64,000 nt of DNA from Misgurnus anguillicaudatus (GCF_027580225.2 NC_073341.2:11504001-11568000), one strand, 5' to 3'. Positions 50,201-61,654 are shown, numbered from the stretch's first letter. Notes: a model not told the origin generated them from the letters alone. Numbers and translations are program-made.

Positions 50201-53200
50201 ATTACTACATCTACACATCCGAAAACGTGCTGTATCTAATTCTGATTAAAAACTTTTGTTTATGTTCGTTATTTTGGTTATGTTTTACCATGACGTTAAC
50301 TAGGGGTGCAACGGTTCTCGGTAAAGAATCGTATCGTCCCGTTATCCTCCCACGGTTCGGGGTGCACCGTGTTTGATTCAACCATGCATTTCTAATATAG
50401 TTTGGTGAAAAAACAACAAATAAAACCGCTAATGTATGGTTCTGAATAAGCTCTGCGTGTGTTTAGGTGAGAGTACCTGTCCAATCAACTCGAAGTATGC
50501 AAATCTGTTGCCAACCTCACGGTTCCTCCTCACGTGTTGATGTTTACCTGTGTGTGGCGCGGACCGTTTAGTATGGCAAGCGAAGGATAAAAGACGCTAA
50601 TAGATGCGCCGCCAGCTTTATTTAAGTCTACTGCAGCAGCGGCTCAAAAAAACGTGGACAAAACTGTAAAATTTGCGAGTGCCGTATGCTCAGGGCAATA
50701 CATCTAATAGTCACACCCTCCCCGTTACACGCCTAACGTTAACTGAGACTTACGTTTTGTAGGTCCATACTGAAATAAACACAAATTACCACTCAGACAC
50801 ATCCATTTCCAATCTCCAAGCAATTGTTTATTCCTCAAAATCTGTTTCTTCTCCTGATACAGGCTCAAACATATGAAGTCTGTTTGCTTTGAGAGCTTCC
50901 AACTACTGACAACAGCCAATCAGAGCAGGGCTTATTATTTATGACCCTTTCAAATAAGGTAATAACCATTTGATTCTGTATGTTTTTGCACTTAATACAG
51001 CCACAGACCTTCTATGTAGATATCAGAGAACAATTTAACTGATTATTTCAATGCATTCTTTGGCACCTTTAAATTCTGCAGCTGTGTATGTGGCACTAAA
51101 ACCACTACGTAGCAGCTTTAGAGATGTGTACATATGGAGTAAGTAATACAATACAACTATATACAACATAATAAAACCATAAAAAGTAAAAAACTTACCA
51201 TGTTTGTTATTTACTAAGGATCACTCGCTCTGAACATCAGCATCTGTAATTTCAAAATCAAAATTTAGCACTTTATTATAGTCGTACAGCATGCATACAT
51301 GAAAAGCACATGCAAAGAGATATGGGCAATCTAATAAAGTAAAAGTCGGAATACTATTGTATTGTACAATAGTAGTATGCGTACTATAAAACTCGAATAC
51401 ATTTCTATACCCCATACTATGTTTATATAAGCATAACAGTTATTCTTCTAATCACATACGTACCAATAGTACATATAACTTACACTGAAAGATGTACAAC
51501 AAATAGTACCTATGGGTATATTGAACGATGGTTTATACTTTAGGGTAACGTATGGGCAAAGCAAACATAGAAGTCACACCCATTTCTTACACATTTCATT
51601 CTGTACTAGATAGAAAATGGCAATTTGCACCAATAGATTTAGTATGATTATTTTGTACAGCAAGTGCATACTAGCATCCCTCAACTACTGTGTAACGTTC
51701 ATTGAGCCCTAATAAATTGCATCAGGCTACAACACACTAACATTAGTTTGATAAAAACAAACACCTGGACACGTTGGTGCAGTAGCGTTGTTTGTCTGTT
51801 TATAAACGTCATTCAATAACAACGAGCTAACAGTGCTAGCTGCACAAACACTAAGTTACACAGCTGAGCTTATAGGGCCAATATATAGTGATGGTCGTTT
51901 TCGAAGCACTGCTTCATGAGGCTTCGAAACATTTACGAATCTTTTGTTTCGAATCAGTGGTTCGGAGCTTGTTTCAAACTGGCCCAAGTCACGTGATTTT
52001 AGCAAACGAGGCTTCATTACGTCATAACCATAGGGTCATAACTGTTTCGAAACGTTTCGAAAATCCGACGATTCACCACTAGGGGGAGTTGATCACATGA
52101 CCAGTGTCTAATATGTTTCGGTGAACTCGGGCCAGTTTTATTATAAAAGTTCATAAAACATTTATCCTTCTGACTAATAACACTGCCATTTTGTCTATTT
52201 ATTGTTTATAGACAGATTTAATGACAAAAATGTGCATAATTAAAAGGGTAGTTCGTTTTAATCATTTGTTTGCCCTAAATAAAACTAAAAACACATAATA
52301 CACTTTTAACTATGTCTAAATTAAAGGAATAGTCTACTCATTTTAAATATTAAAATATGTTATTACCTTAACTAAGAACTGTTGAATCATCCCTCTATCA
52401 TCTGTGTGTGTGCACCTAAGCGCTGGAGCGCGCTGCGACGCTACAATAGCATTTAGCTTAGCCCCATTCATTCAATGGTACCATTTAGAGATAAAGTTAG
52501 AAGTGACCAAACACATCAACGTTTTTCCTATTTAAGACGAGTAGTTATACGAGCAAGTTTGGTGGTACAAAATAAAACATAGCGCTTTTCTAAGCGGATT
52601 TAAAAGAGGAACTATATTTTATGGCGTAATAGCACTTTTGGGAGTACTTCGACTCGCCTGAAAAGTCTGCTCCCCTTCTCACTCTCATAATGGGAGAGGG
52701 AGGGTGTTACTGCGCCGAGTCGAAGTACTCCCAAAAGTGCTATTACGCCATAAAAAAGCGCTATGTTTTATTTTGTACCACCAAACTTGCTCGTATAACT
52801 ACTCGTGTTGAATAGGAAAAACGTTGATGTGTTTGGTCACTTCTAACTTTATCTCTAAATGGTACCACTGAATGAATGGGGCTAAGCTAAATGCTATCGT
52901 AGCGTCGCAGCGCGCTCCAGCGCCCACGCGCACACACACAGACGACAGAGGGATGACCCAACAGTTCCCAGTTAAGGCAACAACACACCCCAATATTGAA
53001 AATGAGTAGACTATTCCTTTAAGTTAAATATTTTTTTTAACATATTTTAATAAAAATCTTGCTATTATTTTGTAAAAAAAAGTGTAAAATGTTTGGCCAT
53101 ATCTGCTTTACACTATTTTGACCAGCAGGGGTCGCCAGCGTGTGTGGTGTTTCGAACTGCTTCGAAAAACTGAATCAATTTTCAAAGCAATTGGTTCAAT

Positions 53201-53400
53201 TGATTATCTCCCATCACTAATATACTTCCACATAATCCATAGTTTGTTAATGCTCGACGTGTAAATTCAAACTCTCGTGCAGTCTGTTCCATACGTGTGT
53301 GTGTTTGTGTGTTAAGTTTGTATTTGTGTGTTGTTTTGATGGAGAGCTCTTACCTGCCGCGCGCATGTTATTCTGCTCGGTGGAGGAGAGTTGCTCAAGT
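47294..53400 (-). CDS. cabin1: cabin1 (calcineurin-binding protein 1), 5' exons
   Basis: Minus-strand exons. Exon 1 (5' UTR) ends 53354, donor CAG|GTAAGA. Exon 2, 51243-51199, acceptor TTACAG, ends with ATG as its last codon, donor ATG|GTAAGT. Exon 3, 49126-49031, 32 codons: [18 protein letters not shown] ... TKEAQ. Next recognised exon, 47428-47294, 45 codons: [20 protein letters not shown] ... AMDLYVQ, donor CAG|GTAAAC, a TPR-type helix pair. Sequence and order match the N-terminus of vertebrate CABIN1, a nuclear repressor that binds calcineurin and MEF2 and works with the HIRA chaperone. The intervening exon that should encode the first TPR (~38 residues) was not found in 47429-49030, and no later exon is visible before the array. 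So either a very long intron or a truncated gene. Exons 1-2 are inferred from splice signals. Confidence 0.75.
47592..47975. repeat. Non-autonomous DNA element in cabin1 intron
   Basis: TGTGACCCTG start and TTGACCCAAACAATG-type interior resemble a repeat common in cyprinid genomes. Ends not well defined here; no coding. Confidence 0.4.
48093..48862. mobile_element. Inverted-repeat DNA element holding a Tc1 fragment
   Basis: TGTGACCTGTGCTGGCAAAATGAG at the left is matched inverted by TGTTACCCATGCTGGCAAAATG at the right. The interval includes a truncated Tc1 (48584-48778). It lies in the interval where a cabin1 exon is expected. Confidence 0.5.
48584..48778 (+). mobile_element. Tc1/mariner fragment, third relative of the unit Tc1
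   Basis: Starts CACTCACCTAAAGGATTATT after TA, then jumps to the transposase region with FQQDNAP and [14 protein letters not shown] coding, and is cut at about 48778. Both an internal and a 3' deletion. Confidence 0.75.
48960..49015 (+). repeat. SINE 3' tail
   Basis: CTTGGATAAAAACACCTGCTAAATG ... TAAATGTAAATG: the end shared by cyprinid tRNA-SINEs and their partner LINE. 5' part absent. Confidence 0.4.
49127..50300. other. cabin1 intron, unassigned
   Basis: AT-rich intronic sequence between exon 3 and a hAT fragment. No gene or clear element. Confidence 0.4.
50303..50690 (+). mobile_element. hAT element 5' fragment
   Basis: Begins TAGGGGTGCAACGGTTCTCGG, a frequent hAT end in fish, and includes short frame pieces starting ATGGCAAGCGAAGG and DAPPALFKS that resemble the N-terminus of a BED-finger hAT transposase. 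Right end missing. Confidence 0.45.
50691..51198. other. cabin1 intron, unassigned
   Basis: No feature recognised. Confidence 0.3.
51886..53219. mobile_element. hAT-like element with nested TTAA element
   Basis: TAGTGATGG at the left, CCATCACTA at the right, both flanked by ATATA. TTCGAAGC/GCTTCGAA motifs recur near both ends. Contains the TTAA foldback element 52325-53018. No transposase. Confidence 0.6.
52325..53018. mobile_element. TTAA-target foldback element, copy 1
   Basis: AGGAATAGTCTACTCATTTT and its reverse complement at the ends, TTAA at 52321-52324 and 53019-53022. Almost the whole 694 bp is one long inverted repeat, centred near 52680. Probably Kolobok-type by TTAA plus AGG ends. 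Confidence 0.8.
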
Positions 53401-53480
53401 CAGTGTCGAGCGCTCTGATTGGACGAACCAACGCACGCGCGACCCACAAACCGAAAAGCGCCGGTCACGTGATACACATG
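53354..53480 (-). promoter_or_regulatory. Candidate cabin1 promoter
   Basis: Upstream of exon 1 on the minus strand: a CCAAT box (CGTCCAATCAGAG, about 53414-53426), CpG-rich sequence with GCGCGCGT, and an E-box CACGTG (about 53466-53471). No TATA box. Typical CpG-type promoter; inferred. Confidence 0.4.
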
Positions 53481-53507
53481 TGTTTGTAGTTTTGTCAACA
53501 GGCTTCT

Positions 53508-53664
53508 TCGACTTCATGCGGCGCCGCTAGAACTGACAACCGGATGACGTCAAAGCACCGCGAGAGCGAGTCGAAATTACCCTTCTCCATATGATATGTC
53601 GAATCGAACTCGCGGTACTTTGACGTCATCCGCCTGCCGTTTCTTTCGGCGCTGAATGAAGTCG
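53508..53664. repeat. Foldback element with two CRE palindromes
   Basis: CGACTTCATGCGGCGCC at the left mirrors GGCGCTGAATGAAGTCG at the right. Each arm has TGACGTCA (53545-53552, 53621-53628) and CGCGAGAG / ACTCGCGG. Lies 150-270 bp upstream of the inferred cabin1 exon 1. Confidence 0.7.
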
Positions 53665-54455
53665 AATAAAATGTTCACATACGTAAGACCTTTAAAATTA
53701 TTAAATCTTTGGCTGGTGAGCAAAAAAGTTAACGTCAAGGCCGGTTTGTAATGTAACATATAAATCCAATATAATCCAATTGCACATTGTAAACATAAAG
53801 CATTGATCCACCTAAGCTGTGGACACTTGTGAAATATTTATTTTAAAGTGAAAAATGCTATAAACCAAAGTGTGTACTGTAAACCATCCATAGAAAATCC
53901 AACATCAGTTTGACAACAATTCATAAACAACACATTTGATTTATATCACATAAAAGTGTATGAATTCAATTATTACAAAAATAAAAACCTAAAGTTATTA
54001 AACAAGTAAAAGTAAAGTGTAGTCTTATTGAACAAATTCATCTTCATGGTCTATAGCAGTGATCCTAAAATTCATTTTAGCACTGCGCGTTTAGGATGTC
54101 TTCCACATTTCACAAATCTGAATCAAAGTGATCAGCTAAGATATGAGTTCAATCGAGACTGCAATGTGTTCCAGACAAATTCGGATTGCAGATATTTCCC
54201 ACCTCAAAACAAGCCTCTAAACATTTTAAGAGTTTAGTAACATTATATCTGGGTTGAGATGGGAAATATCTTAAATCTGAGTTGTCTGAAAGGTAGCATA
54301 AGACCTGGCATCAAAAACGTGCAGTGGTAAAGGATGCTCCATAAAAGAATGCTGGACAAAACAATAAACACACAGATAGCTGTGGATGCCAGGTAATCCA
54401 TTAACTTTACAATAAATACATGAAGTCGAATCACATCATCAAAGATTTCTTTATC
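53665..54455. other. Intergenic between cep78-like and cabin1
   Basis: AT-rich; no gene seen. It should contain the cep78 3' UTR: polyadenylation motifs such as AATAAA on the minus strand (TTTATT on plus, near 53838) are available. Confidence 0.4.
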
Positions 54456-55515
54456 TTATATCTGGCTAAAACCCGAGCTGTCCAGCAGAACTCTTTTGGC
54501 TTCCTGAATCACTCCTGAACCCAACTGAGACAGACTAGATGCTCTTGAGCCGACGGCTGAAAACACTTTCCCCTCAGATCCATTTGATCTGTAGGATTTT
54601 AAGCCTTTGGATTGAGTGCTGGCACTGCTGAGTGAACTCCCTGAGCGAGAGACTGCGCTGGCTCTTTGCTCGAGAGCTTCAAACGCGAGTGGCTCCTGCA
54701 GTATGGGAGAGGCGCGGTTCATGCTGGCTGGAATTAAAGGCAATTCCTGTAGTGGTTGGCTCTGGGAAACGTCTACATTGTTAGCAGACGTACCTGATAC
54801 AGGGACACCCATCATCTGTATGGAGTAAATACAGCAATTATAATCAACCAACATAAATATAAAATACATAAAAAAAAATCTACGACTGTATGTCTACTTA
54901 CTGCTACATTCTCCTCATTTGCCTGGTCATCGTGGCCTATAGGCCTTCTCTCTGTTGAGGAAAGCTGAGGATTCCCAAGTGTTCCAAAGTCTGATTGGTC
55001 AATCCCAGCCATAGATGCAAATTGGCCCAGCCTACAGTATAATTAAAGGAATATTGCACTTTCATAAAAAAAACCATTTGGATTATTTTTTCACCCGCAT
55101 GTCATCCAAGATGTTTATATCTTTCTTTGTTCAGTCAAAAAGAAATGAAGTTTTTTGAGGATTTTTCAGTAATTGTAAATGTTTGATGAGATTAGACAGA
55201 CCCAGCATCTTTAAGAAGATCTAGGAAGGCGTGGAATTTGTGAAAGGAAGACTCGATGCTTTCCAGCACACGTTCATCATCCAGAACAGAGGTGCTCATA
55301 TGGGCTTCAGACAGAGAGAGGTTCAGACTGCGCAAACGCTCATTCTCCAGTTCCAGCTATAAACCAGACACATATTTATATCAAGTCACATAATGATCTA
55401 TTCACTTTACAAACAGAACGTAATGGGAAACGTGTACCTCCACCAGACGAGAGTTGGTTTTCAGTCTGGCGTTCCTTTCCTCTCCAAGCCTCAGGCGACA
55501 ATCCTCTAGCTCCAC
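54456..55515 (-). CDS. cep78: Coiled-coil protein 3' exons, probably cep78
   Basis: Four minus-strand exons with consistent phases. 55515-55438 (26 codons, [19 protein letters not shown]), 55356-55202 ([18 protein letters not shown] ... [17 protein letters not shown]), 55031-54902 ([20 protein letters not shown]), and terminal exon 54815-54456 (119 codons, Ser-rich, stop at 54456-54458). Splice sites: acceptors TACAG, TTATAG, TGTAG, TACAG; donors GTACAC, GTCTGT (weak), GTAAGT. The coiled coil followed by FLDLLKDAG and MAGIDQSDF fits my recall of the C-terminal part of CEP78, a centriolar leucine-rich-repeat protein. The LRR exons would lie upstream, beyond what I can find in the window. Identity moderate, gene structure strong. 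Confidence 0.65.
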
Positions 55516-56063
55516 CTGTAGGTGAGGGAAACAAGTGCATTGTTTTATCTAAATAATTACACAAAGTCTTGCACACTTATATTACAGTTATGTATGGGTC
55601 TTGTTGTCGTCTTGTGTAGTACCTTGGTCCTAGAGAATGTTTTTCTTTATTTTAACCATGTATAAGCTATACAGTATATATGGTAAAGCCCATCTGATGG
55701 TAAAGCACGTCTTTTTATAATCCAAAAGTAACTACTATAGCACTTTAAAAGTGTAGTTAGTAGTGAACAAAGGTGGAAATTGTTTGCGGTTGACATATGG
55801 TTTGATATTTTGTTGTCTATTTAATATCTTATCTAAATTTATTAGACCAATGTAAAGTTTGTACCAAAGCTGCCCTAAACCAAAGTCCCTTTAGGGAAGA
55901 CGTGCAACTAGGCGGCAATGTTTGCAACACCTCCAGGCAGTTATTTCAGTCATGCAAGTCAAACGAGGCCCCACTTGCAATTTTGGACCCAAATAGTTCA
56001 GATTTCCAGTTAAAGTTATTTACTTTTATATCATTAATACTTTCATGTCCTTAATAAAAGGTT
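55516..56063. other. Unassigned intronic sequence
   Basis: Nothing recognised. Confidence 0.3.
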
Positions 56064-56067
56064 TTAA

Positions 56068-56910
56068 AGGGGACATATCATGAAAATCTGACTTTTTCCA
56101 TGTTTAAGTTCTATAATTGAGTCCCCAGTGCTTCCATCAACCTACCGTTGGTTGGTTGGTGCTGCGTCTTATAGTCAGGTGCGCCTTGTAAGTCAGTATG
56201 AATTAATTTTGACATTGATGAGGCAAGAGACAAAATTACTGTCTACAGCTGCGATAGTCCGCCATATGCTGCTTCTGCATTTATGTAGTTCAATGGATTC
56301 AGTGATGTGGAATGACAAGTATGCGAACTTCACGCTAGTTGGCTTGTTCGGTTAATTTATTCAACCTTCCAGGTAAGTTCTGCTTGCTATGGTTTATAAT
56401 TTAACTAACTGATAATATTACTTTAACGTGCAGACATCTATCTATTTAGCTTGCTGTTCTGTCTGCTATTGTTTACTTGAATAACTTGCCTTTCCAGATT
56501 AAATGTCTGTTCTTTGGCTGGATTTTGTGAAATAATTTTCTAAAAAAAACCAACTAAGTAATTTTGTCTTAATGACGCATTTTTAAATGATGTGGCTTAT
56601 ATTACGGTGCGGCTTATTACGGTAGAAAATGTCTAAAAGATCAACCCAGTAACTCAGTTTTGGTGAACCATTCTCTGCAAGCCTGTGAAAAAATAGGTCA
56701 TTGAAATTTGGCACTCCTTGTGATGTCAGAAGGGGATAATACCACCCCTTAATCTGCACTTTCCAACCACAGCACTGCCATTTAGTGCAGAGATCAGCTC
56801 ATTTGCATTTTAAAAGACACACCCAAATAAGGGCAAATTTTTGTTCACACCTACAAAGTGTCAATTTTAAGATGCTATAATAAATGATCTATATGAAATC
56901 ATAAAGCGGT
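56068..56910. mobile_element. TTAA-target element (second family), with nested MITE
   Basis: Starts AGGGGACATATCATGAAAAT after TTAA (56064-56067). This is a repeat familiar from zebrafish-group genomes. Right end not preserved; a Tc1 fragment follows. A 478-bp element is inserted at 56145. Confidence 0.55.
56145..56622. mobile_element. TA-flanked MITE (mariner/pogo type)
   Basis: Left end CCGTTGG, right end TTACGG, TA on both sides (56143-56144, 56623-56624); CATCAACCTA joins AGAAAATG when it is removed, restoring the host repeat. GCGTCTTATAGTCAGGTGCG and GGTGCGGCTTATTACG are subterminal motifs of this family. No transposase. Confidence 0.6.
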
Positions 56911-57215
56911 CTGAAATTGTCATCGTAGGTGCATGTCCACTGTGAGAGACATAATCTAAAAAAATCCTGAAATCACAATGTATGATTTAACTGTTTATTT
57001 GTATGATACAGCTGCAAATAAGAATTTAAACACCTGAGAAAATCAATGTTAATATTTGGTACAGTATCCTTTGTTTGCAATTACAGAGGTCAAACGTTTC
57101 CTCTAGTTTTTCACCAGGTTGCACACACTGCAGGAGGGATTTTGGCCCACTACTCCACACAGATCTTCTCTAGATCAGTCAGATTGAGCTCCCTCCAAAG
57201 ATTCTCTATTGGGAT
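56911..57215 (+). mobile_element. Tc1/mariner fragment, different subfamily
   Basis: CGGTCTGAAATTGTCATCGT ... GCTGCAAATAAGAATTTAAACACCTG is the inverted-repeat region of a fish Tc1 subfamily, followed by a little of the body (TTTGGCCCACTACTCCACAC). Truncated on both sides. Confidence 0.6.
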
Positions 57216-57321
57216 TATATTTATTTTTAATTAAGAGGTTAAATCTCCAGTTTTTTTAGGGTATCTGCGTGCGTGGAATATGGAAAGGCCTGCTTTTTAT
57301 CCAGACCTTGATGCTTTTTAT

Positions 57322-57457
57322 GGTGCTGCGCAGACCGTTCCGGCTTATGACATCACAGTACCGCGAGAGCAATGGTAAAGGTGTACCATTTTGTAACATT
57401 TCGACATACTCTCGCGGTACTCTGATGTCATAGGCCGGAACGGTCTACGCAGCACTC
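57322..57457. repeat. Foldback repeat
   Basis: GGTGCTGCGCAGACCGTTCC at the left mirrors GGAACGGTCTACGCAGCACT at the right with TACCGCGAGAG / CTCTCGCGGTA inside. Related in its core to the foldbacks at 45800 and 53508. Confidence 0.75.
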
Positions 57458-58520
57458 CTTCATTCTTTACGGCAAAGTACTAGCAACATGAGAAGTGTTG
57501 AGGTGGTTCTCAGTAGAAAATAAAAAGGTAGGCTACGCTTGAAACCCTTAAATGTAACTGGTTTAGTTACTTACATCGTGTGTTGCACTTTCGCCACCGC
57601 TTACAATCTGAAACATCGCGCATACGTGTGCTCGCTCTGTAGTTTGTAGCTCGCGCTCCGGATACTGTAAACAACTCCACCTTCTTTGATTTGATTGGCT
57701 ATCGCATCATTTTGATTTTGACAAGCACTTTAGACTGCTGATTGAGACAGACAGATAGAGATAGGCGTTGCACCGTATTTACAGTTATATATTAGGCAAT
57801 TATTCCAATAGTGATTGTTATTACACACCACTGGATCTTAGTGGTGGTGGGCACGAGCCTGCGTGAGAAAATGGATTTGGTCGAAAGAGCGTGAGAAATA
57901 GGGCCAATTGCGCGTGCCCTGCCATGTAGGAGTATTTTTGTAAGGCCTGCGACTGAGGGTCATATTTCAATATAAAGGTATGTAAATTACTCCGTTTTTT
58001 ATTAACATGACTCTGACAAACATGAAGAGACACATTTTGCGTTGGGCACCAACTCCCCGGGGGCCACCATTTTGTTTGCTCAGAAAATAAAAAAGTTTCG
58101 TTCTGTATAAATACGAATCACAACAACATACAAACAAAAATATACAGCATTTTGCGGTGAGTAAACAGATGACGCGACAGCCCCGCACCAAAATTGCTTG
58201 GATTTATACCGACAGATTAGCTTTGTCACATTAAATTAAACTACACAGGTACAGATGCAGAAATGTAGGCTATACTATATAATTAAATATTAGTATATAT
58301 TTAGTTTGTGTTGTTGTCAAATACAATTATAAATGATAACAACAGCATTTTTAATAAAGTTTTATTCTCACACGGTTTCGGAATAAAATTTTAGCTCGAA
58401 TTGCATTCTGGGTAGTGCCGGCCATTTTAGGGGACGGACTGAATCCGAAACCGCATACTACCGTACTATATAGTAGGCAAAAAGGAGTAGGCGAACGAAT
58501 AGTATGTCCGAAACCTAGCC
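57458..58520. other. Unassigned sequence
   Basis: No gene. Short motif GGTTTCGGAAT ... TCCGAAACC (58374-58515) suggests ends of another repeat. Confidence 0.3.
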
Positions 58521-58954
58521 CTGCGTTCCAGTTCGTTTTTTTATGAACTTCCTTCGCTAACTTCCCTCAGTCTCGTTCACTCGGATGTACGTCATTGCTT
58601 ACGTTGTACGAGTGCCCACTACTACTAGAACACTTGAAGTGGGTTCAAATGGATCGCCCTAAGCACTTGATCACATGGAAAGTGGAGACCGCCCCCTCCA
58701 TGTGCAAAGCGCGAGTTGCTGAAGTGACGTCACAATCGTGTTGCATTGTGGGATATGAAGCTGCATGAAGTGTACATATAAGTGTACATATGAAGCAGAC
58801 GATTTTGACCGAGGGAGCGAGGGTCTGTCCATACAAACTTCCCTCGTCCACTTGACGAAGTGGAACGCACTTCAAAATGGCGACAGGGATTCCCCCGAGG
58901 GGAAGTGCTTAGGGAAGTTCGCGAGTGTGTGTCTAAAACTGGAGTGGAACGCAG
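58521..58954. mobile_element. Inverted-repeat element
   Basis: CTGCGTTCCAGTTCG at the left; AAACTGGAGTGGAACGCAG at the right. Interior has mirrored ACTTCCCT/AGGGAAGT. Superfamily not determined. Confidence 0.45.
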
Positions 58955-59039
58955 CCTCAGTATACGTAGAAGGGTAGGCGAACATTAGCGGGAATTTGGA
59001 CTATTTCTCCCCAGACTCAGAGGCACGTGTACTACTTAA

Positions 59040-59442
59040 AGGAATAGTCTACTCATTTTCAATATTAAACTATGTTATTACCTTAACTAAGAATTGTTGA
59101 TACATCCCTCTGTCATCAATGTGCGTGCTCGCGAGCGCGTGAACGCGCTGCGACACTTCGATAGCATTTAGCTTAGCCCCATTCATTCAATGGTACCAAT
59201 CAGAGATAAAGTTAGAAGTGACCAAACACATCAACGTTTTTCCTATTTAAGACGAGTAGTTATACGTCGTTTGGTGGTACAAAATAAAACGTAGCGCTTT
59301 TCTAAGCGGATTTAAAAGAGGAACTATATTTTATGGCATAATTGCACTTTTGGGAGTACTTCGACTCACCTGAAAAGTCCGCTCCCCTTCTTCCTCTCAT
59401 AATGGGAGAGGGAGGGTGTTACTGCGCCGAGTCAGTATCCAT
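59040..59442. mobile_element. TTAA foldback element, half copy
   Basis: Left half of the 52325 family after TTAA (59036-59039); stops at the hairpin centre. Confidence 0.75.
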
Positions 59443-59524
59443 AAAATCAGTAGGCGAGAAATCCCCGGATGCCCTACTGAGTCCGCCCAGATTCTGAAGC
59501 GTGCATCGAACGGACACTTCTTAA

Positions 59525-60244
59525 AGGAATAGTCTACTCATTTTCAATATTAAAATATGTTATTACTTTAACTAAGAATTGTTGATACATCCCTCTATCA
59601 TCTGTGTGCGTGCACGTAAGCGCTGGAGCGCGCTGCGACACTTCGATAGCATTTAGCTTAGCCCCATTCATTCAATGGTACCAGTCAGAGATAAAGTTAG
59701 AAGTGACCAAACACATCAACATTTTTCCTATTTAAGACGAGTAGTTATACGAGCAAGTTTGGTGGTACAAAATAAAACGTAGCGCTTTTCTAAGCGGATT
59801 TAAAAGAGGAGCTACATTTTATGGTGTAATAGCACTTTTGGGAGTTCTTCGACTCGGCGCAGTAACACCCTCCCTCTCCCATTATGAGAGGGAGAAGGGG
59901 AGCGGACTTTTCAGGCGAGTCGAAGTACTCCCAAAAGAGCTATTACGCCATAAAATATAGTTCCTCTTTTAAATCCGCTTAGAAAAGCGCAACGTTTTAT
60001 TTTGTACCACCAAACTTGCTCGTATAACTACTCGTCTTAAATAGGAAAAACGTTGATGTGTTTGGTCACTTCTAACTTCTCTAAATGGCACCACTGAATG
60101 AATGGGGCCAAGCCAAACGCCACCGAAGCGTCGCAGCGCGCTCCAGCGCTTACGTGCACACACACAGATGATAGAGGGATGCATCAACAATTTTTAGTTA
60201 AGGTAATAACATATTTTAATATTTATAATGAGTAGACTATTCCT
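59525..60244. mobile_element. TTAA foldback element, full copy
   Basis: Same family, about 720 bp, TTAA at 59521-59524 and 60245-60248. Centre near 59880. Inserted 80 bp from the half copy. Confidence 0.8.
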
Positions 60245-60248
60245 TTAA

Positions 60249-60964
60249 CACTTCATTTTAACAACACTGACACTTCATGCGATCTGCTCACTACATTAGA
60301 GAGTTTTCTTGGTTATTTCATGCAATTCAAACAATCAGCCATTAAAGGTCTCAAATTGTGTAGCAACCAACCTACTTAAAGTATATCACTATGTATGTCC
60401 ACTGATCTGTTTTTTCTAAAACGGTACAATTCTACTTTCTCAAATCTCTCAAATTAGACTATGAACAGAATTTACAACTAATGACATTATTAATTCATTT
60501 TGGTTTGTTAAAATATGTTTTCTATTTCTTTATTTTATAGGCTACCTCAAAAATGAATTCCATATGGAACTTAGTGGAAGACCATCTCCTAGAAATGTGC
60601 AGATGAATGTAAGATGTCAAAAAGGCACCACAGTCATTGTTTGTGAAAATTACTGCTTTGCATTAAATGATATTTCATGGTAATGTAATATAGATTTTTT
60701 ACCTTTTGAAAGTAACAAATATAATATGATTACAGTATGTAATAAAATAATTACAGTTATAAGCATTTGTCACTGTGTCTGTTATGTTTTACCTGTTATC
60801 AGTGCGTAAACAAATGGTCACTAATACTCTATTCAAAATAGGTAAGAAATTGTTTTGTTCAAACACAGCATAATTACAAAGTATGGTTTGCTGGGTTTTA
60901 ATTGTTTTCTTATTAACACAAAAAACAACATGACTACCCTTTCTGCTTCCTCCACCAGCCTTAG
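60249..60964. other. Unassigned sequence
   Basis: A stretch at 60530-60680 has an acceptor-like TTTATTTTATAG before an open run (ELSGRPSPRNVQM) but no recognisable domain or donor. No gene called. Confidence 0.3.
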
Positions 60965-60969
60965 AGCAG

Positions 60970-61130
60970 CTGTTCATGTATAACTCTGTGGTAGAGCATT
61001 GCGTTTGCAATGCAAAAGGTCATCGTGGGTTTAAACCCAGGGAACACAAATACTGATACAAATAATAAGCAGCTTGTACTGGACTTTAAGTTCCTTAAAA
61101 GCGTCTCCAAATGCATAAATATTATATATA
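60970..61130 (+). repeat. tRNA-derived SINE, degenerate
   Basis: CTGTGGTAGAGCATTGCG resembles box A, GTGGGTTTAAACCCAGGG a decayed box B, then GGGAACACAAATACTGATA and the tail AAAAGCGTCTCCAAATGCATAAAT shared by cyprinid SINEs. Confidence 0.6.
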
Positions 61131-61654
61131 CACATGATGTAACCCCAGGTTGACCACCGTGAAACATGTATGCATTAGGTGGACGGCTTTATCCAAAGCA
61201 TATACTTTTTATTAGTATGTGTGCTCCTTGGTTATTTAGCCCATAACCTCTTATTTCAGCCTTGTTTGTTTTATTTTTTATGTATAAACACTGTAAAACC
61301 TAACAGTGTAAGTCACTAAACGAAATTAGTTTTTTAAACTTATTATTTTTTAAAGTTAATTTCACTTAATAAAAACTGTGATATGAACTTAAAAACTGCA
61401 AATGATTAACCATAACTTTAACCAAATATTTAAGCAACAGCAGGACACAGATATGAAGAGCTAACAGGTAAGCACTGCAAACTCTTTCAACCTTTTTAAA
61501 GCATCTTTAATCTTTAAAAACATGTTGTTTGTCGTGACTCTACATTTTAATACTCACTCGGTTACAGTAATTTGTGTAATGTTGGACATATAATGAAACA
61601 ACGTGACATTGACACAGCTATTTGACCTCAGACTCATTTTTATCAGCAGATTAG

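Noticed and set aside
60530..60680. Possible plus-strand exon after TTTTATAG
   Set aside because: No recognisable protein, no clear donor, no neighbouring exons.
60970..61040. Possible tRNA gene
   Set aside because: Boxes A and B are decayed and the 3' side is a SINE tail; it is a SINE.
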